From Paracoccus seriniphilus (GTDB lineage: Bacteria; Pseudomonadota; Alphaproteobacteria; Rhodobacterales; Rhodobacteraceae), in contig NZ_CP067129.1 in the NCBI RefSeq assembly GCF_028553745.1, forward strand, positions 2,338,501-2,402,500: 64,000 nucleotides of DNA, given 5' to 3'. How positions within the stretch are numbered: the stretch's first letter is position 1; every line of letters begins with the position of its first letter. Made by a program: the position numbers and the translations under genes. This document shows, piece by piece, positions 14,935 through 25,823 of this stretch. Below the pieces are notes generated by a model that made no database searches, was not told the origin of the DNA, and saw only the letters and a program-made list of their open reading frames with translations.

Positions 14935-15597
14935 TCAGACCCTTTCGATCAGATGTTTCGTGATGCGGGTTTCCACCCTGCGCCCCAGGCGCGAAATCGC
15001 CTCGACCAACCCCCAGAAGAACAGCGCCAGCACCAGATTGGCCTCAAGATAGCGGAAGGTTTCGGTCGACATGCGGCTGACCTGATACATCAGCTCGGGC
15101 ACGGTGATGATCGACAGAATCACGGTTTCCTTGGTCAGGATGATCGAGAAATTCACCAATGCCGGCAGGGCCGAGACCAGCCCCAGCGGCAACAGCAGGC
15201 GCCGGATGATCACCGGCTCGGTCATGCCGATGGCGCGTGCGGCCTCGATCTGGCCGATGGGCACAGCATTGAAGCCCGACCGGAAAATCTCGGCGAAATA
15301 GGGGCTGCCATAGATGGTCAGCCCCAGCAGACCGGCAGGCAGCGCGTCCAGACGCAGGCCAATCAGCGGACCGCCATAATAGAGGACGAACAGCTGCACC
15401 AGAAAGGGCGTGCCGCGAATGATCTCGATGTAGATCTGCAGCAGCCAGCGGACCGGTTTGCTGCCATAGCGCTGCGCCAGCGCGATCAGCAGGCCCAGGG
15501 CCATGCCAAGCACGGTGCCCACCAGCCAGCAGAAGATGGTGATGCCAAAGCCGCGCAACAGCATCGGCGCATATTGTTGCAAGACATCCATATCCAT
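14935..15597 (-). CDS. Polar amino-acid ABC transporter permease (second)
   Basis: A 220-residue inner-membrane permease of the HisM/GlnP family. It has five or so hydrophobic helices and the EAA loop QIEAARAIGMTEPVIIRRLLLP near residue 135, which docks on the ATPase. RGTPFLVQLFVLYYG is the family's N-terminal signature. ATG 15597 overlaps the stop of the other permease gene by one base (TGATG), so the 16-codon upstream extension is unlikely. It presumably forms a heterodimer with the product of the preceding gene. Confidence 0.92.
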   Translation of the reverse strand: MDMDVLQQYAPMLLRGFGITIFCWLVGTVLGMALGLLIALAQRYGSKPVRWLLQIYIEIIRGTPFLVQLFVLYYGGPLIGLRLDALPAGLLGLTIYGSPYFAEIFRSGFNAVPIGQIEAARAIGMTEPVIIRRLLLPLGLVSALPALVNFSIILTKETVILSIITVPELMYQVSRMSTETFRYLEANLVLALFFWGLVEAISRLGRRVETRITKHLIERV

Positions 15598-16250
15598 CAG
15601 ACGGCCGTCCTGTGTTCCAGCCAGCGCCCGATCCCCGCCAGGCAAAGATTGATGGCCAGATAGATGCAGGCTGCGGCCAGATAGACCTCCAGCGGGCGGA
15701 ATGTCGTCGCCGCCTGCGCCTGGCTGGCACGGGTGATTTCCAGAATCCCCACGACCGAGACCAGGGACGAGGCCTTGACCAGCAGGATCAGTTCATTGAT
15801 CAGCGCGGGCAGCGACATCACCACCGCCTGCGGCAGGATGATCCGCCCCCAGATCGTGCGCGCAGACATGCCGATCGCGACGGCGGCCTCGGATTGTCCG
15901 CGAGGCAGGGCCGAGATCGCCCCGCGCCAGATCTCGCTTATATAGGCGCTGGCGCATATGCCGACGCTGATGACCGCGGCGGCAACGGCCGGAACATTGA
16001 TCCCGACGACCGGCAGCAGATAATACATCAGCAGCAATTGCACCAAGAGCGGGACACCGCGCAGAAAGCTGACCCAGATGGCCGCCACCCGGCGCAGCGC
16101 CTTGCTGGGCGAAAGCGCCGCCGCACAGACCAGCGCGCCGATCACCAGCCCCAGCGCGATACCAAGGCCCGATACAAGCAAGGTGTATCGCGCCGCCCAG
16201 GCCAGCGGGCCGAAACTGTCAATGAAGGTCGGGATACTGAACATCGGCAT
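15597..16250 (-). CDS. Polar amino-acid ABC transporter permease (first)
   Basis: A 217-residue permease of the same family. RGVPLLVQLLLMYYLLPVVG lies near residue 65 and the EAA loop QSEAAVAIGMSARTIWGRIILPQ near 122. About five transmembrane helices. An ATG two codons further in (16244) is an alternative start. It lies 50 bases after the binding-protein gene, beyond a strong hairpin, and overlaps the next permease gene by one base. Confidence 0.92.
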   Translation of the reverse strand: MPMFSIPTFIDSFGPLAWAARYTLLVSGLGIALGLVIGALVCAAALSPSKALRRVAAIWVSFLRGVPLLVQLLLMYYLLPVVGINVPAVAAAVISVGICASAYISEIWRGAISALPRGQSEAAVAIGMSARTIWGRIILPQAVVMSLPALINELILLVKASSLVSVVGILEITRASQAQAATTFRPLEVYLAAACIYLAINLCLAGIGRWLEHRTAV

Positions 16251-16267
16251 TCCGATTGATCGAAGCA

Positions 16268-16293
16268 GCGGGCAGGGTCAAGCCCCTGCCCGC
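16268..16293 (-). repeat. Intra-operon hairpin after the binding-protein gene
   Basis: Ten-base perfect arms (16268-16277 and 16284-16293) with a six-base loop lie between the binding-protein stop and the first permease start. No T-run follows. Such hairpins commonly stabilise the upstream mRNA, so that binding protein is made in excess over membrane components. The effect here is inferred. Confidence 0.5.
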
Positions 16294-16300
16294 GCCAAAA

Positions 16301-17119
16301 TCACTGCGCCGGGACGGTCAGCGGCAGCTCGGTATAGACACCCAGCCATTTTTCCTGAATCGCCTTGATCCGGCCATCCTCGGTCATCTTGGCGATGGCA
16401 TCCGCAATGGCCTTGGCAAAGCTCTCGCTGGCCTCTTCCTTGCGCAGCGCCCAACCGAAATAGGTCGGTTCGCCGAACTGGGCCGGTTCGAACAGCGCAA
16501 AGGTCTCGGGACGGTTCTTCACCAGATAGGTCAGGTTCGGCAACGAACCGGCAACCGCGTCCAGACGACCGACCGCCAGATCGGCATAGGCTTCATCGGT
16601 GGTGCCATATTCCTTGATCGAGATCCCGCCCAGGGTCTCGCCAAAGGCTTCAAGCTGACGAAACTGCGCGGTGCCCTGCTGAACGCCGATGGTCTTGCCG
16701 GCAATATCCTCGGGTTTCTGCAGGTCGTCATTTCCCGCAGCCTTGACCAGCGACACCGTGGCATCGGCAATCGGCGGCGTGAAGGTGTAACGCTCTTGCC
16801 GCTCGGGGGTGATGGTGACCGGGGCGATGATGATGTCGAACTTGCCGACCTCCAGACCGGGCAGTTCCGCCGGCCAGGGAATGTCCTGATAGACAGGCTC
16901 GACGCCCAGTTCCTTGCTGACTTCGTCGAACAGATCCTTGGTCATGCCCTCATAGGTGCCGTTGGTCAGCATGTCGAAGGGCGCGTAATGCATGTCGGTC
17001 GCGGTGACGATCTTGCCCGCCGCCTTGATGTCGGCCAATTGGTCGGCCATCGCAGGCACGGCCAACCCCGAAGCGACAAGCCCGAACAGCGCGCCTGTCA
17101 ATGTGGTCCTGAGGGTCAT
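16301..17119 (-). CDS. Amino-acid ABC transporter, periplasmic binding protein
   Basis: A 272-residue family 3 solute-binding protein. A signal peptide of ~25 residues ends AVPAMA before DQLADIKAAGKIV. Typical segments are DMHYAPFDMLTNGTYEGMTKDLFDEV, DIIIAPVTITPERQERYTFT (the ligand-contact Arg region) and GKTIGVQQGTAQ. It captures a polar or charged amino acid in the periplasm. First gene of the four-gene transporter operon (binding protein, two permeases, ATPase); divergent from katG across a 293-base region. Confidence 0.92.
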   Translation of the reverse strand: MTLRTTLTGALFGLVASGLAVPAMADQLADIKAAGKIVTATDMHYAPFDMLTNGTYEGMTKDLFDEVSKELGVEPVYQDIPWPAELPGLEVGKFDIIIAPVTITPERQERYTFTPPIADATVSLVKAAGNDDLQKPEDIAGKTIGVQQGTAQFRQLEAFGETLGGISIKEYGTTDEAYADLAVGRLDAVAGSLPNLTYLVKNRPETFALFEPAQFGEPTYFGWALRKEEASESFAKAIADAIAKMTEDGRIKAIQEKWLGVYTELPLTVPAQ

Positions 17120-19626
<2,507 letters not shown>

Positions 19627-19638
19627 CCTGACAACAAT

Positions 19639-19668
19639 CGGGCGCGGCGGCACCAACCGTCGCGCCCG
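19639..19668. terminator. Bidirectional terminator between katG and cbpM
   Basis: A twelve-pair stem including one G-T pair (19639-19650 with 19657-19668) and a six-base loop sits between two convergent genes. The tails are only moderately T-rich (TTCCC on +, ATTGTTG on -), but position and stability fit a shared terminator. Confidence 0.6.
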
Positions 19669-19688
19669 TTCCCGACTTATGCCGCGCG

Positions 19689-20024
19689 CTAGCTGCGCAT
19701 GCGATGCACGATCTCATGAATCTGCTGACGAACCTCGTCGGGTTGTTGCGCGACCGCATGCATGAGCGCGCGCATGTCCCCCCGAGCGGTGTTCAACTGG
19801 TCGATCAGCGACATCACGAGATGCATCGCGTCGCTTTGCAACTCATAGCCTTCACAAAGATCGCACAGCAATTGCAGCCGGGCGACATCGGCCTCGCGAA
19901 AGGCCGGCCCATCGCCGGTCTGCACCGGGCTGACGATGCGCTCCTGAACAAAGACCTGCAAGCGAGGCTCGGTCAGATCATCGATCAGTGTGACCACTTC
20001 GGTCTGGGAACAGTAGCGCGTCAT
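19689..20024 (-). CDS. cbpM: Chaperone modulator CbpM (MerR-like)
   Basis: A 111-residue protein with the N-terminal SQTEVVTLIDDLTEPRLQVFVQERIVSP segment typical of CbpM. A helical stretch with FREADVARLQLLCDLCEGYELQ follows, where the MerR-like recognition helix lies. In E. coli CbpM binds the J domain of CbpA and inhibits its co-chaperone and DNA-binding activity. It follows cbpA by two bases on the same strand, the usual pairing. The C-terminal ~25 residues are hydrophilic. Confidence 0.85.
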   Translation of the reverse strand: MTRYCSQTEVVTLIDDLTEPRLQVFVQERIVSPVQTGDGPAFREADVARLQLLCDLCEGYELQSDAMHLVMSLIDQLNTARGDMRALMHAVAQQPDEVRQQIHEIVHRMRS

Positions 20025-20026
20025 AT

Positions 20027-20935
20027 CTATGCCCCCTTGCGCGGATCATAGGCGTGGTCCTTGCGCCAGTTCGCCATGAACTCGGCCAGCGCATCGTCGA
20101 TCTTGGGCGGCATGACGATCTTCAGTTCGACATGCTGATCGCCGCCCTTGATCCCGCGACCGCGCAGGCGCAGTTTTTGCCCCGTCGTTGCCCCTTTCGG
20201 GATCGACAGGTTGACCGGACCGTCGATCGTGGGCACGGGAACCTTTCCGCCCAGCACAGCCTCGTCAATCGAGATCGGCAGGGTCACCAGGATGTCGTTT
20301 CCGTCCCGCCCGAACTGCGGATGCGGCGCCACCGAGACGGTCAGATAGGCATCACCGGCTGCGCCCTTGCCCATGCCCTTGCCGCCCTTGCCGCGCAGCC
20401 GGATCGTCTGGCCGTCGCGCACGCCTTCGGGAATAGCCACCTCCAGCGTACCACCCTCGGGCAGGGTGATGCGCGTCTTGCCGCCCTTGGCCGCGGTCAG
20501 GAAATCGATTTCAAGATTGAAGCGGTAATCCTGCCCGCGCATGTCATAGCCGCCCGCCCGCGCACCGAATCCGGCACCGGCACCGCCACGACGTCCGAAG
20601 AGATCGGCAAAGACATCCGACAGGTCGGGATCGCCTTCGAATCCATAGCTTTGCGCATAGGGATTCCCGGCGGCCTCGGCATGTTCGCGATAGTAGCGCC
20701 GCTGCTGGTTCTCCTGACCCTGACTGTCGATTTCGCCCGCATCATAGCGGCGGCGCTGCTCGGGATCCTTCAACAGGTCATAGGCCGAGGCAGCAGCCTT
20801 GAAGCGTTCGTTCGCCGCCGGATCCGGGTTGAGATCCGGGTGGTCTTCCTTGGCAATCTTTCGATAGGCTTTCTTGATCTCGGCGTCGGTGGCCGATTTC
20901 GTCAGCCCCAACGCCGCATACGGATCACCTGCCAT
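20027..20935 (-). CDS. cbpA: DnaJ-family co-chaperone CbpA
   Basis: A 302-residue type II J-domain protein. The J domain (residues ~4-68) has HPD at 32-34. A Gly/Phe-rich linker (GFEGDPDLSDVFADLFGRRGGAGAGFG) is followed by the two beta-rich C-terminal substrate-binding domains (LEIDFLTAAKGGKTRITLPEG, GDAYLTVSVAPHPQFGRDGNDI). There is no zinc-finger domain, which distinguishes it from DnaJ. It stimulates DnaK ATPase and acts under stress or in stationary phase. ATG 20935 follows GGGGA; an upstream in-frame ATG at 20962 is less well supported. It may share a transcript with the aldo/keto reductase upstream. Confidence 0.9.
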   Translation of the reverse strand: MAGDPYAALGLTKSATDAEIKKAYRKIAKEDHPDLNPDPAANERFKAAASAYDLLKDPEQRRRYDAGEIDSQGQENQQRRYYREHAEAAGNPYAQSYGFEGDPDLSDVFADLFGRRGGAGAGFGARAGGYDMRGQDYRFNLEIDFLTAAKGGKTRITLPEGGTLEVAIPEGVRDGQTIRLRGKGGKGMGKGAAGDAYLTVSVAPHPQFGRDGNDILVTLPISIDEAVLGGKVPVPTIDGPVNLSIPKGATTGQKLRLRGRGIKGGDQHVELKIVMPPKIDDALAEFMANWRKDHAYDPRKGA

Positions 20936-20992
20936 GTCATATCCCCGCTTCCTGTCTTTCATATCAGAAACATAGGCAGCGGGGGCATTACA

Positions 20993-22057
20993 TCAATAGG
21001 GCATGGGATGTTGCCGGTGCAGCTTGTTGATGCCGCGAAGCAGTTCATCCGGCAGTTCCCTGCCGAAACCGTCAATCAGATGCTGCAACTGGGCAGTATC
21101 GGTAGCTCCGACGATCGGCACGACCTTGAAGGGACGGGTCAGCTGCCAGGCGATGGCCATATGCACCGGATCCCAGCCATGCTGCCCGGCCAGATCGGCA
21201 TAGGCATCGGCAGCAGTCAGGGCCCGGGCGGTCAGGCGACCACCCAGATTGCCCATGCCACCCACGGATTTATCCACCGCCACGCGGCTTTTGTCAGGAA
21301 TGTTCCCATTGGCATATTTGCCGGTCAGGATACCCGCCGCCAGGGGCGAATAGGACAGCAGGGTGACATCTTCGTTGACCGCCACCTCGGCAAGATCGGT
21401 GTCATAGGCGCGATAGAGCAGCGAATATTCGTTCTGGATCGCGGCCATGCGCGGCGCATCCAGCGCCGTCGCTACATCGCACCACTTGGTCAGCCCCCAA
21501 GCGCTTTCATTCGACAGACCGGCGGCCCTGATCTTGCCCGCCTTGCGCGCCGTTTTCAGGGCTTCCAGCACATCGGCCATATGATCCAGCGTTTCCTGCC
21601 GGGATTGCGCCGAGGGATCATAGGTCCAGTTCTGCCGGAAGGCATAGGAGCCCCGGACCGGCCAATGCAGCTGATACAGGTCGATATAATCACTTTGCAG
21701 CCGCGACAGGGACCTATCGATGCAGTCCAGCACCGTCTTGCCATCAAAGGGCGCGCCATCACGGATCAACTGGGTCGGCCCGGTGATCTTGGTGGCGATC
21801 TGCACGCGGTCGCGCGACCCGCCCCTGGCCAGCCAGCGGCCAATGACCTCTTCGGACCCGCCAAAGGTTTCCCTGCGGACCGGGTTGACCGGATACATCT
21901 CGGCGCAGTCGAAAAAACTCAGGCCAATTTCGACAGCCCGGTCCATCTGCGCATGGGCATCCGGTTCGGCCGTCTGATTGCCGAAGGTCATCGTTCCAAG
22001 GCAGATTTCGCTGACCTCGACATCGCTGCCACCCAGCCTTACGCGCTTCATTTTCAT
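20993..22057 (-). CDS. Aldo/keto reductase, Tas-like
   Basis: A 354-residue NADPH-dependent TIM-barrel oxidoreductase resembling E. coli Tas. The catalytic tetrad is visible: Asp and Tyr in FFDCAEMYPVN, Lys in QIATKITGP and His in DLYQLHWPVRG. The cofactor segment PIVGATDTAQLQHLIDGF is near the C-terminus. The physiological substrate is unknown. ATG 22057 lies nine bases after AAGGA; alternative in-frame ATGs at 22066 and 22051 are close. It is 82 bases downstream of the peptide transporter ATPase and could be the tail of that operon. Confidence 0.88.
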   Translation of the reverse strand: MKMKRVRLGGSDVEVSEICLGTMTFGNQTAEPDAHAQMDRAVEIGLSFFDCAEMYPVNPVRRETFGGSEEVIGRWLARGGSRDRVQIATKITGPTQLIRDGAPFDGKTVLDCIDRSLSRLQSDYIDLYQLHWPVRGSYAFRQNWTYDPSAQSRQETLDHMADVLEALKTARKAGKIRAAGLSNESAWGLTKWCDVATALDAPRMAAIQNEYSLLYRAYDTDLAEVAVNEDVTLLSYSPLAAGILTGKYANGNIPDKSRVAVDKSVGGMGNLGGRLTARALTAADAYADLAGQHGWDPVHMAIAWQLTRPFKVVPIVGATDTAQLQHLIDGFGRELPDELLRGINKLHRQHPMPY

Positions 22058-22139
22058 CTTTGCCATTCCTTGCGTTCCGGCGCGCAAGCTAGCGATAACA
22101 CCGTTGGGCGCAACCCTTGCCCTGGCACCACCCCTTGCG

Positions 22140-22892
22140 TCAGGCCCGGGAATATCCCGCCGAGGCCTTGATCAGATGCCTGGTATAATCCTGCTTGCCC
22201 TCGCCACGACGCAGGGCATCGCCCGACATGATCTCGACGATCCGGCCATGCTGCATGACGGCCAGCCGGTCGCACATATGCGCCACCACCGCGAGGTCAT
22301 GGCTGACCATCACATAGGTCAGATCATGTTCGGCGCGCAGATCGGCCAGCAGATTGAGGATCTCGGCCTGTACGCTGACGTCCAGCGCGCTTGTCGGTTC
22401 ATCCAGCAAAAGCAGCCGGGGCTCTGCCGCCAGAGCGCGCGCGATCGCCACCCGCTGGCGCTGCCCGCCTGACAGTTGATGCGGATAGCGGAAGCGAAAA
22501 CCGCGCCCCAGCCCGACATCGTCCAGAAGTTGCACGATGCGCCGGTCGATATCCTGCATGCCTTGCAGCTTCAGGGCCTCACTGAGCACAGAATCGACAG
22601 AATGGCGCGGATGCAGGCTGGCATAAGGATCCTGAAAGACCATCTGCACGGTTTTGTAGAAGCCACGGTCGCGCCTGCGGCCGATGACCTGCTGACCCGC
22701 GACGGTGATCTGGCCGGACCACGTGTCGATCAGCCCGGCGATGGCGCGCAGGATCGTGGATTTTCCCGATCCGGATTCCCCGACGAGACCGAAGCTTTCT
22801 CCCTGCGCGACATCAAAGGAAGCCTGTTTGACGGCATCGACCCGGTCGGGCGGGAAGCCGAACCAGACGTCGAGATCCCTGACGTTCAGCAT
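22140..22892 (-). CDS. Peptide-type ABC transporter ATP-binding protein (DppF-like)
   Basis: A 250-residue ATPase. Walker [15 protein letters not shown] lies near residue 37, Q-loop [16 protein letters not shown] near 83, signature [15 protein letters not shown] near 143 and Walker [15 protein letters not shown] near 165. It ends soon after [11 protein letters not shown], so it lacks most of the C-terminal oligo_HPY extension and is shorter than the ~320 residues of standard DppF/OppF. No frameshift is evident. It is the last transporter gene of the five-gene set. Confidence 0.9.
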   Translation of the reverse strand: MLNVRDLDVWFGFPPDRVDAVKQASFDVAQGESFGLVGESGSGKSTILRAIAGLIDTWSGQITVAGQQVIGRRRDRGFYKTVQMVFQDPYASLHPRHSVDSVLSEALKLQGMQDIDRRIVQLLDDVGLGRGFRFRYPHQLSGGQRQRVAIARALAAEPRLLLLDEPTSALDVSVQAEILNLLADLRAEHDLTYVMVSHDLAVVAHMCDRLAVMQHGRIVEIMSGDALRRGEGKQDYTRHLIKASAGYSRA

Positions 22893-22942
22893 GGGCGCAC
22901 CGGAGTCATCGGGGTATTTTCACGAAGAAGAAGCGGCATGGC

Positions 22943-23827
22943 TCACAAGCCTCCGGGAAATTCGGTTTCAAGGCTATCCGTCAGCGGGTCACCGTCGCGC
23001 CAGTTGTCCTGTCGTGTCAGGACAGGCAGGCGATCCACCGGTGCGTCAAGGCGTGGCAGGCTGTTCAGCAGACCGCGCGTATAGGGGTGGCGGGCCTCAT
23101 GCAGATCCTGTGCCGCCAGGGTTTCGACGATACGACCCGCATACATGATCAGCACACGGTCGCAGAACTGCGCGACCAGATTGAGGTCATGGCTGATGAA
23201 GATCAGCCCCATGCCGCGATCGCGCACCAGCCTGTCCATGATGTTCAGCACCTCGGTGCGCACCGAGACGTCAAGGGCCGAGGTCGGTTCATCGGCGATC
23301 AGGATTTCCGGGTCCGGCGCCAGCATCATGGCGATCATGATACGCTGTCCCATGCCGCCTGAAACCTCATGCGGGTAGGTCTCCATGACGCGTTCGGGAT
23401 CGCGGATCTGCACGGCCTCGAGCATTTCCAGCGCCTTTTGCCGTGCCGCATCCTTGCCGCCGCCGGCATGCAGGCGATAGGCTTCCATGATCTGGTTGCC
23501 GATCTTCATCACCGGGTTGAGGCTGAATTTCGGATCCTGCATCACCATGCTGATACGGCTGCCGCGGATCTTGCGCATCTGCCGTTCGGGAAGATTGAGG
23601 ATCGCGCGGCCGTGAAACTCCATCCGGTCGGCCTGCACCTGTCCGGGCGGGCGGACCAGACCCAGAAGGGAGCGCCCCGTCATGGATTTTCCCGAACCGG
23701 ATTCGCCCACCACGCCCAACCTTTCGCGACCAAGATCGAAGCTGACCCCGCGCACGGCCTCGAATACCCCTTGGCGGGTCGGGAATGTCACGCACAGGTT
23801 TCGAACAGACAGCAGGGGATCGGTCAT
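22943..23827 (-). CDS. Peptide-type ABC transporter ATP-binding protein (DppD-like)
   Basis: A 294-residue ATPase. Walker [18 protein letters not shown] lies near residue 36, MVMQDPKFSLNPVMKIG follows, the signature VSGGMGQRIMIAMML departs slightly from the LSGGQ consensus, and Walker B is [14 protein letters not shown]. The C-terminal HPYTRGLLNSLPRLD is the oligo_HPY motif. It pairs with the DppF-like ATPase to drive peptide or related uptake. It overlaps the dppC-like gene by four bases. Confidence 0.92.
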   Translation of the reverse strand: MTDPLLSVRNLCVTFPTRQGVFEAVRGVSFDLGRERLGVVGESGSGKSMTGRSLLGLVRPPGQVQADRMEFHGRAILNLPERQMRKIRGSRISMVMQDPKFSLNPVMKIGNQIMEAYRLHAGGGKDAARQKALEMLEAVQIRDPERVMETYPHEVSGGMGQRIMIAMMLAPDPEILIADEPTSALDVSVRTEVLNIMDRLVRDRGMGLIFISHDLNLVAQFCDRVLIMYAGRIVETLAAQDLHEARHPYTRGLLNSLPRLDAPVDRLPVLTRQDNWRDGDPLTDSLETEFPGGL

Positions 23828-24741
23828 TCCCTGGCTCCTTTCGGATCAAGAACATCGCGCAGCCCGTCCCCCAGCAGGTTGAAGGCAAGGCTGACGATGA
23901 AGATGGCCAGCCCCGGCATGGCCGCCACCCACCAGAAATCGAGGATATATGTGCGCCCGTCCGAGATCATGGCCCCCCATTCAGGCATCGGCGGCTGCGC
24001 CCCCAGCCCCAGAAAGCCCAGCCCCGCTGCCGAAAGGATGATCCCGGCCATGTCCAGGGCCACCCGCACGATCAGCGAACTGACGCAAAGCGGCCAGATA
24101 TGGCGGATCAGCAGCCGCATGGGACCAGCCCCCTGCAAGCGGGCGGCCGAGATGTAATCGGCATTGCGGATGGTCAGGGTCTCGGCCCGGGCAAGGCGGG
24201 CATAGGGGGGCCATGCTGTCAGTGCCAGCGCCAGCACGGCGTTGCCGATGCTGGCACCAAGCGCGGCCACGAAGGCCAGCGCGAGGATCAGCTTGGGGAA
24301 GGCCAGAAAGATATCGGTGATCCGCATCAGGACCTGGTCGACCCAGCCGCCGGAAAACCCCGCGACGGTGCCGATGAACAGGCCGATGATGGGTGCGATC
24401 AGTGCCACCGTGCCGACGATGAACAGGGTGATGCGCGAGCCGTGGATCAGGCGCGACAAGATATCGCGCCCCAATGCGTCCGTGCCAAGCCAATGCGCGC
24501 GCGAAGGTGGCTGCAGGCGCCCGGCAAGATCCTGGGCATAGGGATCCTGCGGTGCCAGCCATGGGGCGAATAGCGCCATGGTGATCAGGATGATCAGGAT
24601 GATCAGGCCCAGCATCGCCAGCTTGTTGGCGCGAAAGGTCAGCCACCCCTGATAGAGCGCCCCGAGCCGGGCCTGCCTGCGCGTTTGCGGGGCGTCCGAC
24701 AGCAGCCATTGGCGTCTGGTCATCTGGCGGGCTTCATTCAT
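23824..24741 (-). CDS. Peptide-type ABC transporter permease (DppC-like)
   Basis: A 305-residue inner-membrane permease with six predicted helices. A cytoplasmic N-terminus precedes the first helix KLAMLGLIILIILITMALFA, and the DppC landmark AQDLAGRLQPPSRAHWLGTD follows it. The EAA-type loop is LTIRNADYISAARLQGAGPM near residue 195. It overlaps both neighbours by four bases, which points to tight translational coupling in the order B-C-D. Confidence 0.93.
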   Translation of the reverse strand: MNEARQMTRRQWLLSDAPQTRRQARLGALYQGWLTFRANKLAMLGLIILIILITMALFAPWLAPQDPYAQDLAGRLQPPSRAHWLGTDALGRDILSRLIHGSRITLFIVGTVALIAPIIGLFIGTVAGFSGGWVDQVLMRITDIFLAFPKLILALAFVAALGASIGNAVLALALTAWPPYARLARAETLTIRNADYISAARLQGAGPMRLLIRHIWPLCVSSLIVRVALDMAGIILSAAGLGFLGLGAQPPMPEWGAMISDGRTYILDFWWVAAMPGLAIFIVSLAFNLLGDGLRDVLDPKGARE

Positions 24742-25820
24742 TTCGACCTCGGGTCCAGAACGCGATAGAGCAGATCGCTGAGAAGATTCAGGGCGATAAA
24801 GCAGGTGCCCACCACCACCGTGCCCCCAAGAACGGCATTCATATCTCCGGCCAGCAGGGATTTGGTGATATATTGTCCCAGTCCGGGCCAGCTGAAGATG
24901 ATCTCGGTCAGCACTGATCCTTCCAGCAGAGAACCAAAGGACAGCGCGATCACCGTAACCAGCGGAATCGCAATATTGCGAAAGGCGTGACGCCAGATCA
25001 CCGCGGTTTCCGACAGGCCCTTGACGCGGGCGGTGGTGATATATTCCGCGCTCAGCTGTTCCAGCATGAAGCTGCGGGTCATCCGGCTGATATAGGCCAG
25101 GCTGAAATAGCCAAGAAGGCTGGCGGGCAGAATGATATGGCTGAAGGCATCCTTGAAGGCGGCCCAGTCTCGGGCCAGCAGGGAATCGACAAGCACCAGA
25201 CCGGTCACCGATGGCAGCATCCCGTCATAGATGATGCCCTGACGCCCCGGTCCGCCAACCCAGCCAAGGATGCCGTAAAACAACAGCAGCCCCATCAGCC
25301 CCAGCCAGAAGATCGGCATGGAATATCCGACCAGTGCCACGACGCGGGCGACCTGATCGATGATGCCGCCACGACGCGCGGCGGCGATCACCCCAAGAGG
25401 CACACCGGCACAGACACCTATCAGCGTGCCTAGCGCGGCCAGTTCCAATGTCGCGGGAAACACGCGCTTGATGTCATCGATCACCAACTGCCCCGTCGAG
25501 ATCGAGCGTCCGAAATCTCCGCCAAGGACATCGCCGATATATCCGATGAACTGGATGTAGAGCGGCTTGTCCAGGCCCATCGCCTGATAGGCCGCGTCGT
25601 ATTGTGCCTGGCTGGCACGGTCGCCCACCACCTTCAGCACCGGGTCGATCGGCATGACCCGCCCGATGATGAAGGTGACCAGCAGCAGCCCCAGCAAAGT
25701 CAGCACAAGAGAAAGCACTGTTCCGGCAATACTGCGGAAACGGCGGCCGCGTGCGGCACGCCGGTCGGCAGAGGAAAGCGGCGGAGTCTGGCCCCGCCCG
25801 CCTGAGTCGGTATGTGCCAA
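24738..25820 (-). CDS. Peptide-type ABC transporter permease (DppB-like)
   Basis: A 360-residue permease with an unusually long hydrophilic N-terminus (~30 residues, Arg-rich) before the first helix IAGTVLSLVLTLLGLLLVTF. The DppB landmarks PIDPVLKVVGDRASQAQYDA and GLDKPLYIQFIGYIGDVLGGDFGRSI are clear, as is the EAA loop YITTARVKGLSETAVIWRHA. It forms the channel with the DppC-like protein. It follows the binding-protein stop by three bases. Confidence 0.93.
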   Translation of the reverse strand: MAHTDSGGRGQTPPLSSADRRAARGRRFRSIAGTVLSLVLTLLGLLLVTFIIGRVMPIDPVLKVVGDRASQAQYDAAYQAMGLDKPLYIQFIGYIGDVLGGDFGRSISTGQLVIDDIKRVFPATLELAALGTLIGVCAGVPLGVIAAARRGGIIDQVARVVALVGYSMPIFWLGLMGLLLFYGILGWVGGPGRQGIIYDGMLPSVTGLVLVDSLLARDWAAFKDAFSHIILPASLLGYFSLAYISRMTRSFMLEQLSAEYITTARVKGLSETAVIWRHAFRNIAIPLVTVIALSFGSLLEGSVLTEIIFSWPGLGQYITKSLLAGDMNAVLGGTVVVGTCFIALNLLSDLLYRVLDPRSK

Positions 25821-25823
25821 AGC

